DNA of 64,000 bases. Source: JACVRW01 sp963728155. GTDB taxonomy: Bacteria > Actinomycetota > Thermoleophilia > Solirubrobacterales > Thermoleophilaceae. The notes beneath the pieces were generated by a model that did not search any database, had not been told where the DNA came from, and saw only the letters and a program-made list of their open reading frames with translations. The DNA lies in contig CAVSJF010000007.1 of assembly GCA_963728155.1 (NCBI GenBank), positions 434,001-498,000 on the forward strand, written 5' to 3'. Shown piece after piece: positions 26,362 to 35,831 of the stretch (position 1 is its first letter; each line of letters opens with the position of its first letter). Position numbers and translations under genes: made by a program.

Positions 26362-27247
26362 ATGCTTCCCCGTCGCCTGCTCGTGACGCTTCTCGCCGGC
26401 GCCGCACTGGGCGCCGGCTGCTCGTCCGATCCCGAGGAGCCGCGCGACCCGGTGCTCCGGGGCGCGGAGGAGGCGGAGCAGGCCCCGCCGCCGCCGGCTC
26501 CCGACGCGCCGCTGCCGCGCCGCCCGGCCGCGCTGGCCGAGCACCTGACCGAGACCGACGCGGCGCTCGACGAGGCCATCGAGCGCTGGCGCGCTGCCGG
26601 CGGCCTGGACTCGCACCCGCCGCCCGAGGACGTGACCCTATGGGCACTCCACCAGCAGCGCACTCACCTCCTGCTCACCCCGCGACAGGGCCTGGCCGAT
26701 CAGGTCCTGGAGCGGCTGTCGTCACCGGTGGCGGCGCACCTCAAAGCCACCTTCCGCGCCCGTCGCGGGCTGGGCAAGATCACGCCGGCCACACCCGGGC
26801 GCTACCGCACGGGACCGCCCGAGGCCCCGGCCCGGCTGCTCGCCCACTACCGCCGCGCGCAGCGGCGATTCGGCATGGGCTGGCCGGTGCTGGCGGCGAT
26901 CAACTTCGTCGAGTCCGCCTTCGGGCGCCTGCGCAACTCGAGCGCCGCGGGCGCCCAGGGGCCGATGCAATTCATCGCCTCCACCTGGGAGGCGTACGGG
27001 CTGGGCGGCGACATCAACGACCCCCGCGACGCCATTCTCGGCGCCGCCAACTACCTCCACGCCAACGGCGCGCCGGGCCGGCTGCGCAACGCGCTCTACC
27101 GCTACAACCCGTCCGAGCTCTACGTGAACGCCGTGCTCGCCTACACCGAGCGCATCCGGCGCGACCCCGAACGCCTTCTTGGCCTACTACTCGTGGCAGG
27201 TGTTCGTGCGCGTTCCCGGCGGGACGCGGCGCATCACCGGGCCGTGA
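26362..27247 (+). CDS. Lytic transglycosylase lipoprotein (one frameshift near 3' end)
   Basis: About 294 residues. A lipoprotein signal with lipobox (LLVTLLAGAALGAGC) anchors it outside the membrane. Residues about 160-265 are a goose-lysozyme/SLT-like fold: WPVLAAINFVESAFGRLRN with catalytic Glu, SAAGAQGPMQFIASTWEAYG, INDPRDAILGAANYLHANG, LYRYNPSELYVNAVLAY. One extra C near 27166 shifts frame; the real end reads NAFLAYYSWQVFVRVPGG and stops at 27247. It cleaves the glycan strands of peptidoglycan. Its TGA overlaps the GTG start of the alkA-like gene (GTGA). Confidence 0.8.
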
Positions 27248-28078
27248 CGAGTCCGGCCGAGCTCCACCTCGCCGCTCCTCCGCCCTTCGACGGCGAGGCG
27301 CTGCTCGGGTTCCTCGGCACGCGGGCGGTGCCCGGCGTGGAGAGCTTCGACGGCCGCACCTACCGGCGATCGATCGCGCTCGCGGGCGGCCCCGCGGTGG
27401 TCGAGCTGACGCCCGAGGAGGGCGGGGTCAACTGCCGGCTCGAGCTCGCCGATCCCGGCGATCGCGACGCTGCCGTGGCTCTGTGCCGGCGCCTGCTCGA
27501 CCTCGACACAGATCCGGCCGCGGTCGAGGCCGCATCTCGGGCGGGACCCTGTGCTGGGCCCGCTGGTGGAGCGCCGGCCCGGCCTGCGCGTGCCCTCCAC
27601 CGTCGACAGCTTCGAGCTGGCGGTGAGGGCCATCGTGGGTCAGCAGGTGTCGGTGGCGGGTGCGCGCACCGTGCTGGGCCGAATGGCCGGGCAGCTCGGC
27701 GAGCCGCTGAGCCGGCGCGGGCGACCTCACGCGCCGCTTTCCCACTCCATCGGCGTTCGCGAAGCGCCGATCCCGCCGGCTTTCCCTTCCCGCGCGCGCG
27801 GGGAGAGGCCCTCCGGTCGCTGGCCCGGCTGGTGCTCGGCGGCGAGCTCGATCTCGGCCCCGGGGCCGACCCCGCGCCGCTGCTGGCCATCCGCGGGGTG
27901 GGTCCCTGGACGGCTTCGTATATCGCCATGCGCGCCCTCGGCGATCCGGATGCCTGGCTGCCCGGGGACGTGGGCCTGCGAAATGTGCTCGCCGGTCTCG
28001 GTCAGTCGGACTGAGGTGGCGGCGACATGGAGCCCGTGGCGCTCCTACGCGGTCGTGCATCTCTGGGCCACGCTGTGA
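27244..28078 (+). pseudogene. alkA: DNA-3-methyladenine glycosylase II (AlkA-like), several frame breaks
   Basis: The pieces of one HhH-GPD glycosylase lie in order but in shifting frames. The AlkA_N part is LHLAAPPPFDGEALLGFL and SIALAGGPAVVELTP. Then come VDSFELAVRAIVGQQVSV, GDLTRRFPTPSAFA, LLAIRGVGPWTASYIAMRALG (the hairpin), LPGDVGLRNVLAGLG with the catalytic-type Asp, and the end WSPWRSYAVVHLW. Breaks fall near 27535, 27715, 27765 and 28008. AlkA removes alkylated purines. With four breaks in 835 bases it is non-functional as written, unless these are sequence errors; key residues are all kept, which points to recent or artificial damage. Confidence 0.8.
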
Positions 28079-28127
28079 GCTTTCTTTACCACGTCTATAC
28101 GCAAGCGTGGCACTCTGTTCAGGTCGC

Positions 28128-29288
28128 ATGACGCACGTCTATTCCAGCCGCCTCACCGCGCGCCGCGCGCTCGACCGTCTCCGCGGTCGCGCCTGGCCGA
28201 TCCTGCAGACGGCGGTGGCGGCGGTGGCCGCGTGGTACCTCGCCAAGCTGCTGCTCGACGTCGAGAGCCCGGTGTTCGCCTCGATCGCGGCGGTGATCGC
28301 CCTGGGCGCCACCTACGGCCAGCGCCCCGAGCGGGCGATCGAGCTGATCGGCGGCGTGGTGCTCGGCATCGGAGTGGCCGATCTGCTCATCGTCGCGATA
28401 GGCACGGGACCCATCCAGCTCGGCCTGCTGGTGGTGCTGGCGATGAGCGTGGCCGTGATCCTCGGCGGTGGCCCGGTGCTGGTGACCGAGGCGGCGGTGT
28501 CGGCGATCCTGCTGTCGCTGATCGAGCCCAGCAGCGCCGGCCTGCCTCCCAGCCGCCTGCTCGAGGCGCTGGTGGGGGGCGGGGTGGCCCTCGGGATCAG
28601 CGCGCTGGCCTTCCCGCTCAACCCCATCCTTCTCGTCGGGCGTTCCACCCAGTCCATCTTCGGCGAGCTGGGCCGGACCATGGAGGACCTGGCGATGGCG
28701 CTCTCCGAGCGCGACGGCGCGCAGGCGGAGGCCGCGCTGCAGTCCTCGCGCGAGATCGACGACGGGGTGCGCGAGCTCGAGGACTCGCTGACCGTGGCGC
28801 GTGAGACCGCGCGCTTCTCGCCCGGACGGCGCTCCAGCCGAGGTGAGCTCGAGCGCTACGGGCGCGGCCTCCGGCACATCGACTTCGCGGTGCGCAACAC
28901 CCGGGTCCTGGCCCGGCACGTGGGGCGCTACCTGCGCGGCGGCGGCGAGGCGCCGGCCGAGCTCGCCGAGGCCGTTCAGGCCCTGGGTTACGGAGTGTGG
29001 GCGCTGGCGGCCGAGTTCGATGACGTGGCGCCGGACAGCCGAGAGGTGCGCCGGCACGCCTCGAGCGCCGCCGCGCTGGCCACGCAGAGCTTCGAAGGCG
29101 ACCCCGACCTTGGCCTGGCGGAGATCGTGGCGCAGGTGCGCTCCACCGCCATCGACCTGGTGCGCGCGGCCGAGGCCGCCGCCGGCGTGGAAGGCGTCGC
29201 GGAGGAGCATCCCACCGAAGAGCTGCTGATCGATCTGGTCCGCGCGCAGGACCGAAACGCGGCAGTGTCCATAGACTCCGCCGCGTGA
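28128..29288 (+). CDS. FUSC-family aromatic acid exporter-like membrane protein
   Basis: 386 residues from ATG 28128. The first 175 residues hold about six membrane helices (VAAVAAWYLAKLLLDVESPVF; ALGATYGQRPERAIELIGG is the FUSC signature), followed by a soluble helical half with coiled-coil-like segments. FUSC/AaeB proteins export aromatic acids or other small organic acids. The TGA overlaps the GTG of the arginase-fold gene (GTGA), so they are translationally coupled. No substrate clue is present. A GTG seven codons earlier is an alternative start. Confidence 0.8.
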   Translation: MTHVYSSRLTARRALDRLRGRAWPILQTAVAAVAAWYLAKLLLDVESPVFASIAAVIALGATYGQRPERAIELIGGVVLGIGVADLLIVAIGTGPIQLGLLVVLAMSVAVILGGGPVLVTEAAVSAILLSLIEPSSAGLPPSRLLEALVGGGVALGISALAFPLNPILLVGRSTQSIFGELGRTMEDLAMALSERDGAQAEAALQSSREIDDGVRELEDSLTVARETARFSPGRRSSRGELERYGRGLRHIDFAVRNTRVLARHVGRYLRGGGEAPAELAEAVQALGYGVWALAAEFDDVAPDSREVRRHASSAAALATQSFEGDPDLGLAEIVAQVRSTAIDLVRAAEAAAGVEGVAEEHPTEELLIDLVRAQDRNAAVSIDSAA

Positions 29289-30149
29289 GCGCGGTGAGGC
29301 TCATCGTGGTCCCCTACGAGCTCGACCGGCTTCGCTATGGAGTGGGGCGGGGTCCAGAGCACCTGCTCGAACGCGGCGCGGCCGATGCGCTCGGAGCCTC
29401 CGGGGTCGACTTGGTCGAGCTGAGCGGCGAATTCTCCGATGAGGCGGGCGGCTGTTTCGAGCTCATCCGGCAGGTGCGGGAGCGCGTGGCGGGCGCGATC
29501 GCCGACGGCGCCTTGCCCGGTGGTTCTCTCCGGCAGCTGCTGCCACGCGGCGCTGGGCGTGGTGGCCGGCCTCGGCGAGGAGGCGCCGGGCGTGGTCTGG
29601 TTCGACGCCCACGGCGACTTCAACACGCCCGAGACGACCACCTTCGGCTACTTCGACGGCATGGGCATGGCCATCCTCACCGGAGATGCCTGGCAGGGAA
29701 TGCTCACCACCGTTCCGGGGGCGCGCCCGCTGCCGGACACCGCCGTGCTCCAGGCGGGCGCCCGCGATTTCGACAAGGGCGAGACCGCTCGCTTCGAGGA
29801 TTCAGCCATCGGGCGGGTGGCCCCAGAGGTCCTCGCCACGGGAGACGCGCTCGCCAGCGCCCTGGCCGAGCTGGAGCCCGAGCCGACCGGCCTGTACCTG
29901 CACGTCGATCTGGACGTGCTCGATGCCGAGGAGGCAGCGGTCAACATCTACAGCTCGACGGGCGGTATCACCGGCGAGCAGCTGGCCGCGCGCGTCGACG
30001 ATGTTCTGCGCACCGGATTGGTCCGGGCGGTCTCCCTGACCGCCTACGACCCGGAGTGCGACTCCGGGGGACGCGTTCCGCCGATCGCCGAGCGCCTGCT
30101 CGGCGCGGTGGCGCTCAGCGCACGAGCACCCGCACCCGGCGCGAGCTGA
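29285..30149 (+). CDS. Arginase/agmatinase-fold enzyme (one frameshift)
   Basis: About 287 residues. Arginase-fold metal motifs: WFDAHGDFNTPET (DAHxD) and LHVDLDVLDAEE (DxDxxD). The first-His motif normally GGDHS is SGSCCHAALG here, so the first metal ligand may be His in a changed loop. An extra C near 29517 breaks the frame just before this motif (ADGALP-VVLSGSCCHA). The family hydrolyses arginine, agmatine, guanidinobutyrate or formiminoglutamate; which is unclear. GTG start overlaps the exporter stop. The 3' end overlaps the convergent beta-helix gene by 35 bases. Confidence 0.75.
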
Positions 30150-31711
30150 CGCCGGCGAGCGCCGCCGTGGCGTGGTGGCGGGCCCGGATCACGATCGGCC
30201 CCGAGGTCCGGCGCCGGTGGCGCACAACGAAGCCGCCCCTGCGTGAGCCGCCGAAGCGCCGCGACCGCACCTCGACGCGGCGGACGCGGCGCCCGCGGCG
30301 GAAGCTGACGGTGAAGCTCTGACCTGCGACAAAGGGGCGCAGGCTGCCGACGACGCGGAACGTCGTGCCGGGGCTGACGACATTGCGCCCGCGGACGCGG
30401 CGCACGCCCCGCAGCCCCAGCGCCAGGCGGGTCCCCACCGAAGGTGACCACTCGTCGGCCCCGATGTCCGGCGCCGCCCCATAGTCACGCGCGCGCCCGT
30501 CTATGTCGCGCCCGGCGTCGGCCACCGGGACGGCGCGGTCCCGGGCGCCGTTCGGGCCCGGCCGCAGGTGGAAGTCCCCACCCGGTGGATTCACCAGCCA
30601 GCCGGCCGGCGTGGCCTCGACGTTGCCGGCCAGCGTGGCCTCCCCGCCGTCGCGGGCCGTGATTCGCCGGGTGAGGTTGTTGCTCACCTCGGCCCTGGTG
30701 TTGGGCCAGCGGTAGTCGATCGAGCTGAACGATCGGGTGGCGTTCTGGGTCTCGACCAGCGTGTTGTGCAGCACACGCGCGCCGCTCGGCCTGCGCGAGC
30801 TCGATGCCCGTGTCGTACTGCGGGATGTCCGCCAGCACCGAGTTGCCGCGGATCACTCCGTCGTAGTGGCCGATATAGCCGACGCCGGGATAGGGGTCGT
30901 CGGCCCATGCGCGGCCCTCCCCCGTGTCGCCCAGGCCGAATCCGATGGCCCGCGCGCAGTTGCTGATCACGTTGTTCTCCACCAGCGTGCCGCGCGCGCC
31001 CTTCCAGAAGTGGATCGCGTGCTCGGCCAGCTCGCCGTCCTCGCAGTAGATGCCGGCGAACGTGCTGTCGCGCACTCGCCAGCCGCGGCCCGAGTGGACG
31101 TCGATCCCGCCCGTGTAGCAGCCGAAGGCCCGCTCGATGTTGGCGCGTCCGGCCGCCGTCATCACGAACTGCGAGCAGGCCACCGTGCCCGAGTCGACCC
31201 AGGCGCTGCGCGCCGCGTTGCTGTTGACCTTCAGGAACTGCTCGCCGCTGTCGACCATTCGCACGCGGTAGAGCCGCAGCCCGCTCAGGTCGGGGCCGCC
31301 GGCGGCGGGATAGGAGTGCACGAGATGATCGCGAGCGCGGGTGAGGGTGAGCTCGGCCACGGTCAGGTTGTTGGCGAAGGGATGGATCAGGGCGCTCGGC
31401 CCGTACGCCCCGTCGAGGACCACGCGACCGGGATGTCCGGAGGCCGAACGGAGCGTCACGCCCGGCCGGCTCATGGTGATCGTGCCGATCGGGTAGGTGC
31501 CATCGGCGAGCCTGATCGTGGCCCCCGCCGGCGCGCCGGCCACGATCGCCGGCAGTTCTCCCGCCTGCGCGGGAGACACGTTGACCACCGCGCCGCCCGG
31601 CGCCGCGAGCCGCGCACAGGAGCCGGCGCCCGATGCCTGCGCCGTCCCGGAGGAGGCCAGGGCCACGGCGAGCGCCGCGGCCAGCAGATACGACAGTCGG
31701 CGGGCTCCCAC
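30115..31711 (-). CDS. Secreted right-handed beta-helix (pectate-lyase-like) protein (one frameshift)
   Basis: About 531 residues after joining two frames. Signal peptide: ARRLSYLLAAALAVALASSG. The chain then has repeated beta-helix rungs: ATIRLADGTYPIGTITMS, PGVTLRSASGHPGRVVLDG, NNLTVAELTLTRARDHLVH, GTLVENNVISNCARAIGFG and GVIRGNSVLADIP. One extra base near 30777 shifts to LHNTLVETQNATRSFSSI. PDIGADEW marks the usual end of the helix, then a basic beta-rich C-terminus. Such proteins bind or cleave polysaccharides; no catalytic set is recognised. Start taken at GTG 31711, 24 bases from the divergent sigma factor gene. Confidence 0.75.
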
Positions 31712-31735
31712 CGAAGGCAATCTAATCTGCAGGAC

Positions 31736-32851
31736 ATGAGCACCGCTCACGCCCTCTCCCTCAAGCACGATCAAGAGCTACTGCGAGCGGCTCAGGGCGG
31801 CGACGAGGGCGCCTACCAGCGCCTGATCGAGCCTCACCGCTCCGAGCTGCAGGCGCATTGCTACCGCATGCTCGGCTCGCTGCACGACGCCGAGGACGCG
31901 CTCCAGGACGCCCTTCTGCGCGCGTGGCGCGGCCTCGCACGCTTCGAGGGCCGCAGCTCACTTCGCTCCTGGCTCTACAGGATCGCCACCAACACCTGCC
32001 TGAACCTGATCGCCAAACGGCCCAAGCGGGTGCTCCCACTCGACCACGGCCCCGCCACGGATCCCCAGGACGGGCTGGGCCTGCCGCCCATCGAGTCGGT
32101 GTGGGTGGAGCCCTACCCCGACGAGGGCCTGGGCCTCGAGGACGGCTACGCCGCTCCCGAGGCGCGCTACGAGGTTCGCGAGAGCGTGGAGCTGGCGTTC
32201 GTCGCTGCGCTTCAGCACCTGCCCCCCAACCAGCGCGCCGCGTTGGTGCTGCGCGAGGTGCTCGGTTTCTCGGCCCTGGAGACGGCGGAGTCGCTCGACA
32301 CCACCACCGCGTCGGTCAACAGCGCCCTGCAGCGCGCGCGCAAGACGGTCGACGACCGACTTCCCGACCGCAGCCAGCAGGCCACCCTGCGCTCACTCGG
32401 CGACGAGCGCATGCGCGAGGTGGTGCAGAGCTACATGGACGCCATGCAGAGCGGCGATGTGGACGCGGTCGTGGCAATGCTGGCCGAAGACGCCGCTTGG
32501 TCCATGCCGCCGCTGGCCGCCTGGTTCCGGGGCCACGCGGCGATCGGGGAGTTCCTGGCATTCGGCCCGCTCTGCGGTGACTGGCGCTGGCGTCAGGTGC
32601 CCACCAGGGCCAACGGGCAGGCCGCTGTCGGGAGCTACGCCTGGTACGAGGAGGAGAGCGCCTACCTGCCCTTCGCGCTCGACGTGCTCACCCTCGGCGA
32701 CGGGGGCATAACGGAGATCACCTCGTTCATCACCCGCTCGACGCTGAGCCGCGACGACCACTTCTACCTGCGCTGGCCCGAGCAGGCGACGGACCCGTCC
32801 GAGGTGGCGGCGGCCTTCGGCCGCTTCGGGCTGCCGGGCCGCCTCGACTGA
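31736..32851 (+). CDS. ECF RNA polymerase sigma factor with SnoaL-like C-terminal domain (SigG/TIGR02960-like)
   Basis: 371 residues from ATG 31736. Sigma-70 region 2 is AYQRLIEPHRSELQAHCYRM, LHDAEDALQDALLRAWRG and RSSLRSWLYRIATNTCLN. Region 4 is LPPNQRAALVLREVLGFSA then ASVNSALQRARKTVDDR. A SnoaL/NTF2-like domain (RMREVVQSYMDAMQSGDV to DHFYLRWPEQ) forms the last 140 residues. In the ECF groups with this domain, the C-terminal part tunes sigma activity in place of an anti-sigma factor, and none is adjacent here. It is divergent from the beta-helix gene with only 24 bases between, so promoters are very close. Confidence 0.85.
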   Translation: MSTAHALSLKHDQELLRAAQGGDEGAYQRLIEPHRSELQAHCYRMLGSLHDAEDALQDALLRAWRGLARFEGRSSLRSWLYRIATNTCLNLIAKRPKRVLPLDHGPATDPQDGLGLPPIESVWVEPYPDEGLGLEDGYAAPEARYEVRESVELAFVAALQHLPPNQRAALVLREVLGFSALETAESLDTTTASVNSALQRARKTVDDRLPDRSQQATLRSLGDERMREVVQSYMDAMQSGDVDAVVAMLAEDAAWSMPPLAAWFRGHAAIGEFLAFGPLCGDWRWRQVPTRANGQAAVGSYAWYEEESAYLPFALDVLTLGDGGITEITSFITRSTLSRDDHFYLRWPEQATDPSEVAAAFGRFGLPGRLD

Positions 32852-32863
32852 GAATCTCGCGGC

Positions 32864-34186
32864 TCAGGCCGCGCTGCCCAGGCCGAGCCGGTCCGGGCGG
32901 CGGGCGATCTCGCGTTCGTCGGCGTCCGGGAACGCGGCCGCGAGCTCTTCGTTCAGGAGCCGCTCCTCGAGCTCGACGCGAGCGTGCGCCGGCCCTTCGG
33001 CGATCCCGAGGAGATCGGCATAGAGCGCCCGCAGGCGTCGCGCCACCTGTATCGAGCCCGAGCCGTAGCGGCGGATCTCCATCAGCCCGAGGTCGAGGTA
33101 CTGCTCCCATTCGGGCGCCCGGAACAGGCCGCGCGGCTCGCCGTCCCGATCGGCGACGATCATGGGCCCCGGCCGGCGACCGTAGAGCTCGATCAAGAGG
33201 GCCTCGATGCGGTCGAGCGCCTGCACAGCGGTGGTGAGGTCGTTGACGGCGGGCGACAGTGCTCGAATGGCGATGTCGACCAGCATGCGCAGCCCAAAGG
33301 CGGGGTCCTGGTCGATGGTGCGCTGTGGGGCGAGCACCATAACGCGGCGAACCAGATCGCTCGGGGGTTCCGCATCCGCGCCGTGGAGCGACAGGACGGG
33401 GGCGCCCGGAGAGATGTAATGGCCGGCCATCGGCACGACCTCTACGAAGCTGCCCGTCTCGCGCGCCAGCCGCACCAGGGCCGCACGATCGATCGAAGCG
33501 AGAACACCGGGAGGCCCGGAGTGCATGACCTCGACCGCGGGGGTGCCTTCCTCGGCATCGTGCGGAAGCTCCGCTGTCTCCGCGGTGGCCGGATGCACGT
33601 CGCCGATCACGTGATGGGTGCGCCGGACGATCGAACGGAAGATGCCCCCGATCTGGGTGCTGTCCAGAGCCCGCTGGACCAGCGCGATGAAGCCGCCGAA
33701 GGTGGCGACGGCCAGCAGCAGCGCCACGCCCACCGTGAGGGCGGACGCGACTTCGTCCCCCGCTCTGTCGGTTTGGCGCCCGATCGCGGCCAGCGCGAAC
33801 ATCGCATAGCTCGCGCTGGCGGTGGGAAGGGCGAGTGCGGCGATCACCACCGGGTCGCGCCGCAATCGGGCAGCGAGCCGGGGGGAGTAGGCGGTGGTCT
33901 GCAGCTGAGCGGCCACCAGCACGGCCGAGAACACCACGCCCGTGAAGGTGATCATGCCGGCGACGATCGCACCGAGGATCTGCTCGACCGCCGACAGGTT
34001 GATCGGGAGGCTGGGCTGGTCGCCGAGAACCTCGTCCAGGAAGGGGAGCGTGGTGCCAAGCGCGATCGCGATCAAGTTCGCGGCGAGCACCGGCAACCAC
34101 ATGGCGCCCGCGAGCCAGACGCGGATGCGGACCAAGCGGCGGCCCCCGTCGGGGCGCACGATCCGAAGCTGCGCCGGGTGGCTCAC
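32864..34186 (-). CDS. DUF2254 family membrane protein
   Basis: 440 residues, GTG start. Four membrane helices in the first 200 residues (VWLAGAMWLPVLAANLIAIA; GAIVAGMITFTGVVFSAVLV; VVIAALALPTASASYAMFAL; VGVALLLAVATFGGFIALV), then a large soluble domain (FVEVVPMAGHYISPGAPVLS; PAFGLRMLVDIAIRALSPAVNDLTTA). The last string, with ALSPAVNDP-like spelling, is the DUF2254 signature. Function is unknown in the family. Convergent with the sigma gene with 12 bases between stops, and divergent from the coiled-coil gene. Confidence 0.85.
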   Translation of the reverse strand: MSHPAQLRIVRPDGGRRLVRIRVWLAGAMWLPVLAANLIAIALGTTLPFLDEVLGDQPSLPINLSAVEQILGAIVAGMITFTGVVFSAVLVAAQLQTTAYSPRLAARLRRDPVVIAALALPTASASYAMFALAAIGRQTDRAGDEVASALTVGVALLLAVATFGGFIALVQRALDSTQIGGIFRSIVRRTHHVIGDVHPATAETAELPHDAEEGTPAVEVMHSGPPGVLASIDRAALVRLARETGSFVEVVPMAGHYISPGAPVLSLHGADAEPPSDLVRRVMVLAPQRTIDQDPAFGLRMLVDIAIRALSPAVNDLTTAVQALDRIEALLIELYGRRPGPMIVADRDGEPRGLFRAPEWEQYLDLGLMEIRRYGSGSIQVARRLRALYADLLGIAEGPAHARVELEERLLNEELAAAFPDADEREIARRPDRLGLGSAA

Positions 34187-34303
34187 GTGGGCATCGTCTT
34201 AGATGGGGCCGACGGACCGGCACCGGGCCTTGGGGCCTTGCCACCGATCGCGATGCGATAGGTTCGCGCCGGCTCGCAAGTCTCCACGTCGAAAGGACGC
34301 GTC

Positions 34304-34867
34304 GTGAGTGCCTCATCCGCGCGTGATTCGCGCACGACAACCTGGATGATCATCACCGGGATCCTTGCGCTGGTGGTGATCGGCCTGGCCGTGTGGGCCT
34401 TCACTACGAAGTCCGACCTCGACGACGCCAACGCGGCCATCGACAAGGCCAACGCGACCATCGCCCAGAACAAGCGCCAGCAGGCCAACGAGGCGCAGAC
34501 CGCTCAGCAGGCGGAAGCGCGCCTGCGGGCCATCGGCCGCCGGGAGCGGGCCGCTTTCCAGCGAGTCAAGCGGCGCTTCATCGGCGAGCAGGCAGCGGAG
34601 GGTAAGTCGAAGGCGACGATCACCCAGGAAGCTTCGGAGGTCCAGCAGGCCCGCAGCGACACCGCCGCGGCACAGGGCCAGGACCAGAAGGACAAGGCTG
34701 CGCTCAAACAGGCGCGGCAGGAGTCGCAGCTCGCGGCCGCGTGCGTGAAGGGAACAGTGGGGGCGATCGACCGGTTCTTCACCGCGGCGAGCTCCCGGGC
34801 GGGCGCGACCGCGGCGGTGGCGGAGCTCGAGTCGATTCAGGACCAGTGCAATCAGGCGAACCAATAG
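34304..34867 (+). CDS. Single-pass membrane protein with a long coiled coil
   Basis: 187 residues, GTG start with AAAGGA about nine bases before. One membrane helix (WMIITGILALVVIGLAVWAF) near residues 14-33 is followed by a charged, Ala/Gln-rich coiled coil (KSDLDDANAAIDKANATIAQ to about 135) and a short C-terminal helix with two Cys (AACVKGTVGAIDRFF, DQCNQANQ). No known domain. Ten bases downstream begins the three-repeat secreted protein, so the two are probably co-transcribed and could work together outside the membrane (inference). Confidence 0.65.
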   Translation: MSASSARDSRTTTWMIITGILALVVIGLAVWAFTTKSDLDDANAAIDKANATIAQNKRQQANEAQTAQQAEARLRAIGRRERAAFQRVKRRFIGEQAAEGKSKATITQEASEVQQARSDTAAAQGQDQKDKAALKQARQESQLAAACVKGTVGAIDRFFTAASSRAGATAAVAELESIQDQCNQANQ

Positions 34868-34877
34868 GAAGGCTTAG

Positions 34878-35828
34878 ATGACCCGAATGAAAAGGACCTT
34901 GAGCGGGCTGGTGCTGGCCGCGGCTGCGATTCTGGCGCTCGCTCCGTCGGCGTCGGCGGCGCCGGCCAACTGCCCCGGCACCTTCGAGGTGGAGCACAAC
35001 GACCGGATAGGCAGCATGCAGTTGCCCAAGGGCCCGTACGTGGTCACGGTGCTCGACACCGCCACGATGGGGTGCACCGAGGCGTCGCGTCTGTTCAGCG
35101 AGTTCCTCGAGGACTACGACGGCAGGCTTCCGCGGCCATGGGTCGCGACCAACTCCACGCGCACCTTCCGGGCCGGTCGCGGAAGCAGCGTCGGCTTCAG
35201 CGTGACCCCGGACACCAATCCCATCCCCCCGACTCCGCCTTCCCCTCCGTCGAAGCGCATCTGCCCGGGTTACTTCTCGGTGCTGCACAACGACCGGATC
35301 GGGAGCTTCAGGATCGCCAAGGGCCGCTACCGCATCACGCTCCTCGCCTACCAGGGGGTCACCTGCTCGGGCGCGGTCAAGCTCTTCCAGAACTTCCTGG
35401 AGGACTACGACGGCGTGCTGCCCCGGCCGTGGTTGTTGGATCCCGGGACAGGCACGTTCTCTCGGGGCCACCGCCACATCGGGTTCCGCATCAAGCCCTA
35501 CGTGGCCGAGGGCCCAGCCCCCGCCTCCGGAGCCGCCCAGCAGGGAGGCCGCCAGGGCCAGCACCCCTCCGGGGGACAGACCAAGTGCCCGGCCACGTTC
35601 CGGGTACTCGACAACGACAGGATCGGATCGCTGTCCCTGAAGAAGGGCAACTACAACGTCTGGGTGCGGGGCCTGAGCTGCCAGCGGTCCAGCCAGCTGT
35701 TCGCTCAGTTCCTCCAAGACGTGTCGGGCACGCTGCCGAGGCCGTGGGTCCTCGTCGCGAGCAAGGGACAGTTCAACCGTGGGAGGAGCGGCCGGGTCAA
35801 CTTCCGCGTGAAGCCCGTCCGCCCCTAG
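34878..35828 (+). CDS. Secreted protein with three copies of an NDRIGS...LPRPW domain
   Basis: 316 residues with AGGAAGG seven bases before the ATG. Signal peptide to about residue 28 (LVLAAAAILALAPSASA). Then come three homologous domains of about 80 residues at 32-111, 129-207 and 237-316, joined by Pro-rich and Gly/Gln-rich linkers. Each starts with Cys-Pro, has NDRIGS ten residues on, then a KGxY strand, a second Cys, LFxxFL(E/Q)D, and LPRPW before a TF-R-G turn. The two Cys per unit suggest one disulphide each. I do not recognise the domain. A surface or matrix-binding role is plausible. The homocysteine methyltransferase starts three bases after it. Confidence 0.75.
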   Translation: MTRMKRTLSGLVLAAAAILALAPSASAAPANCPGTFEVEHNDRIGSMQLPKGPYVVTVLDTATMGCTEASRLFSEFLEDYDGRLPRPWVATNSTRTFRAGRGSSVGFSVTPDTNPIPPTPPSPPSKRICPGYFSVLHNDRIGSFRIAKGRYRITLLAYQGVTCSGAVKLFQNFLEDYDGVLPRPWLLDPGTGTFSRGHRHIGFRIKPYVAEGPAPASGAAQQGGRQGQHPSGGQTKCPATFRVLDNDRIGSLSLKKGNYNVWVRGLSCQRSSQLFAQFLQDVSGTLPRPWVLVASKGQFNRGRSGRVNFRVKPVRP

Positions 35829-35831
35829 GCC

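Noticed and set aside
34878..35828. CRISPR-like or DNA tandem repeat
   Set aside because: The repeats are diverged at DNA level and lie in one coding frame with domain-like protein conservation; no spacers.
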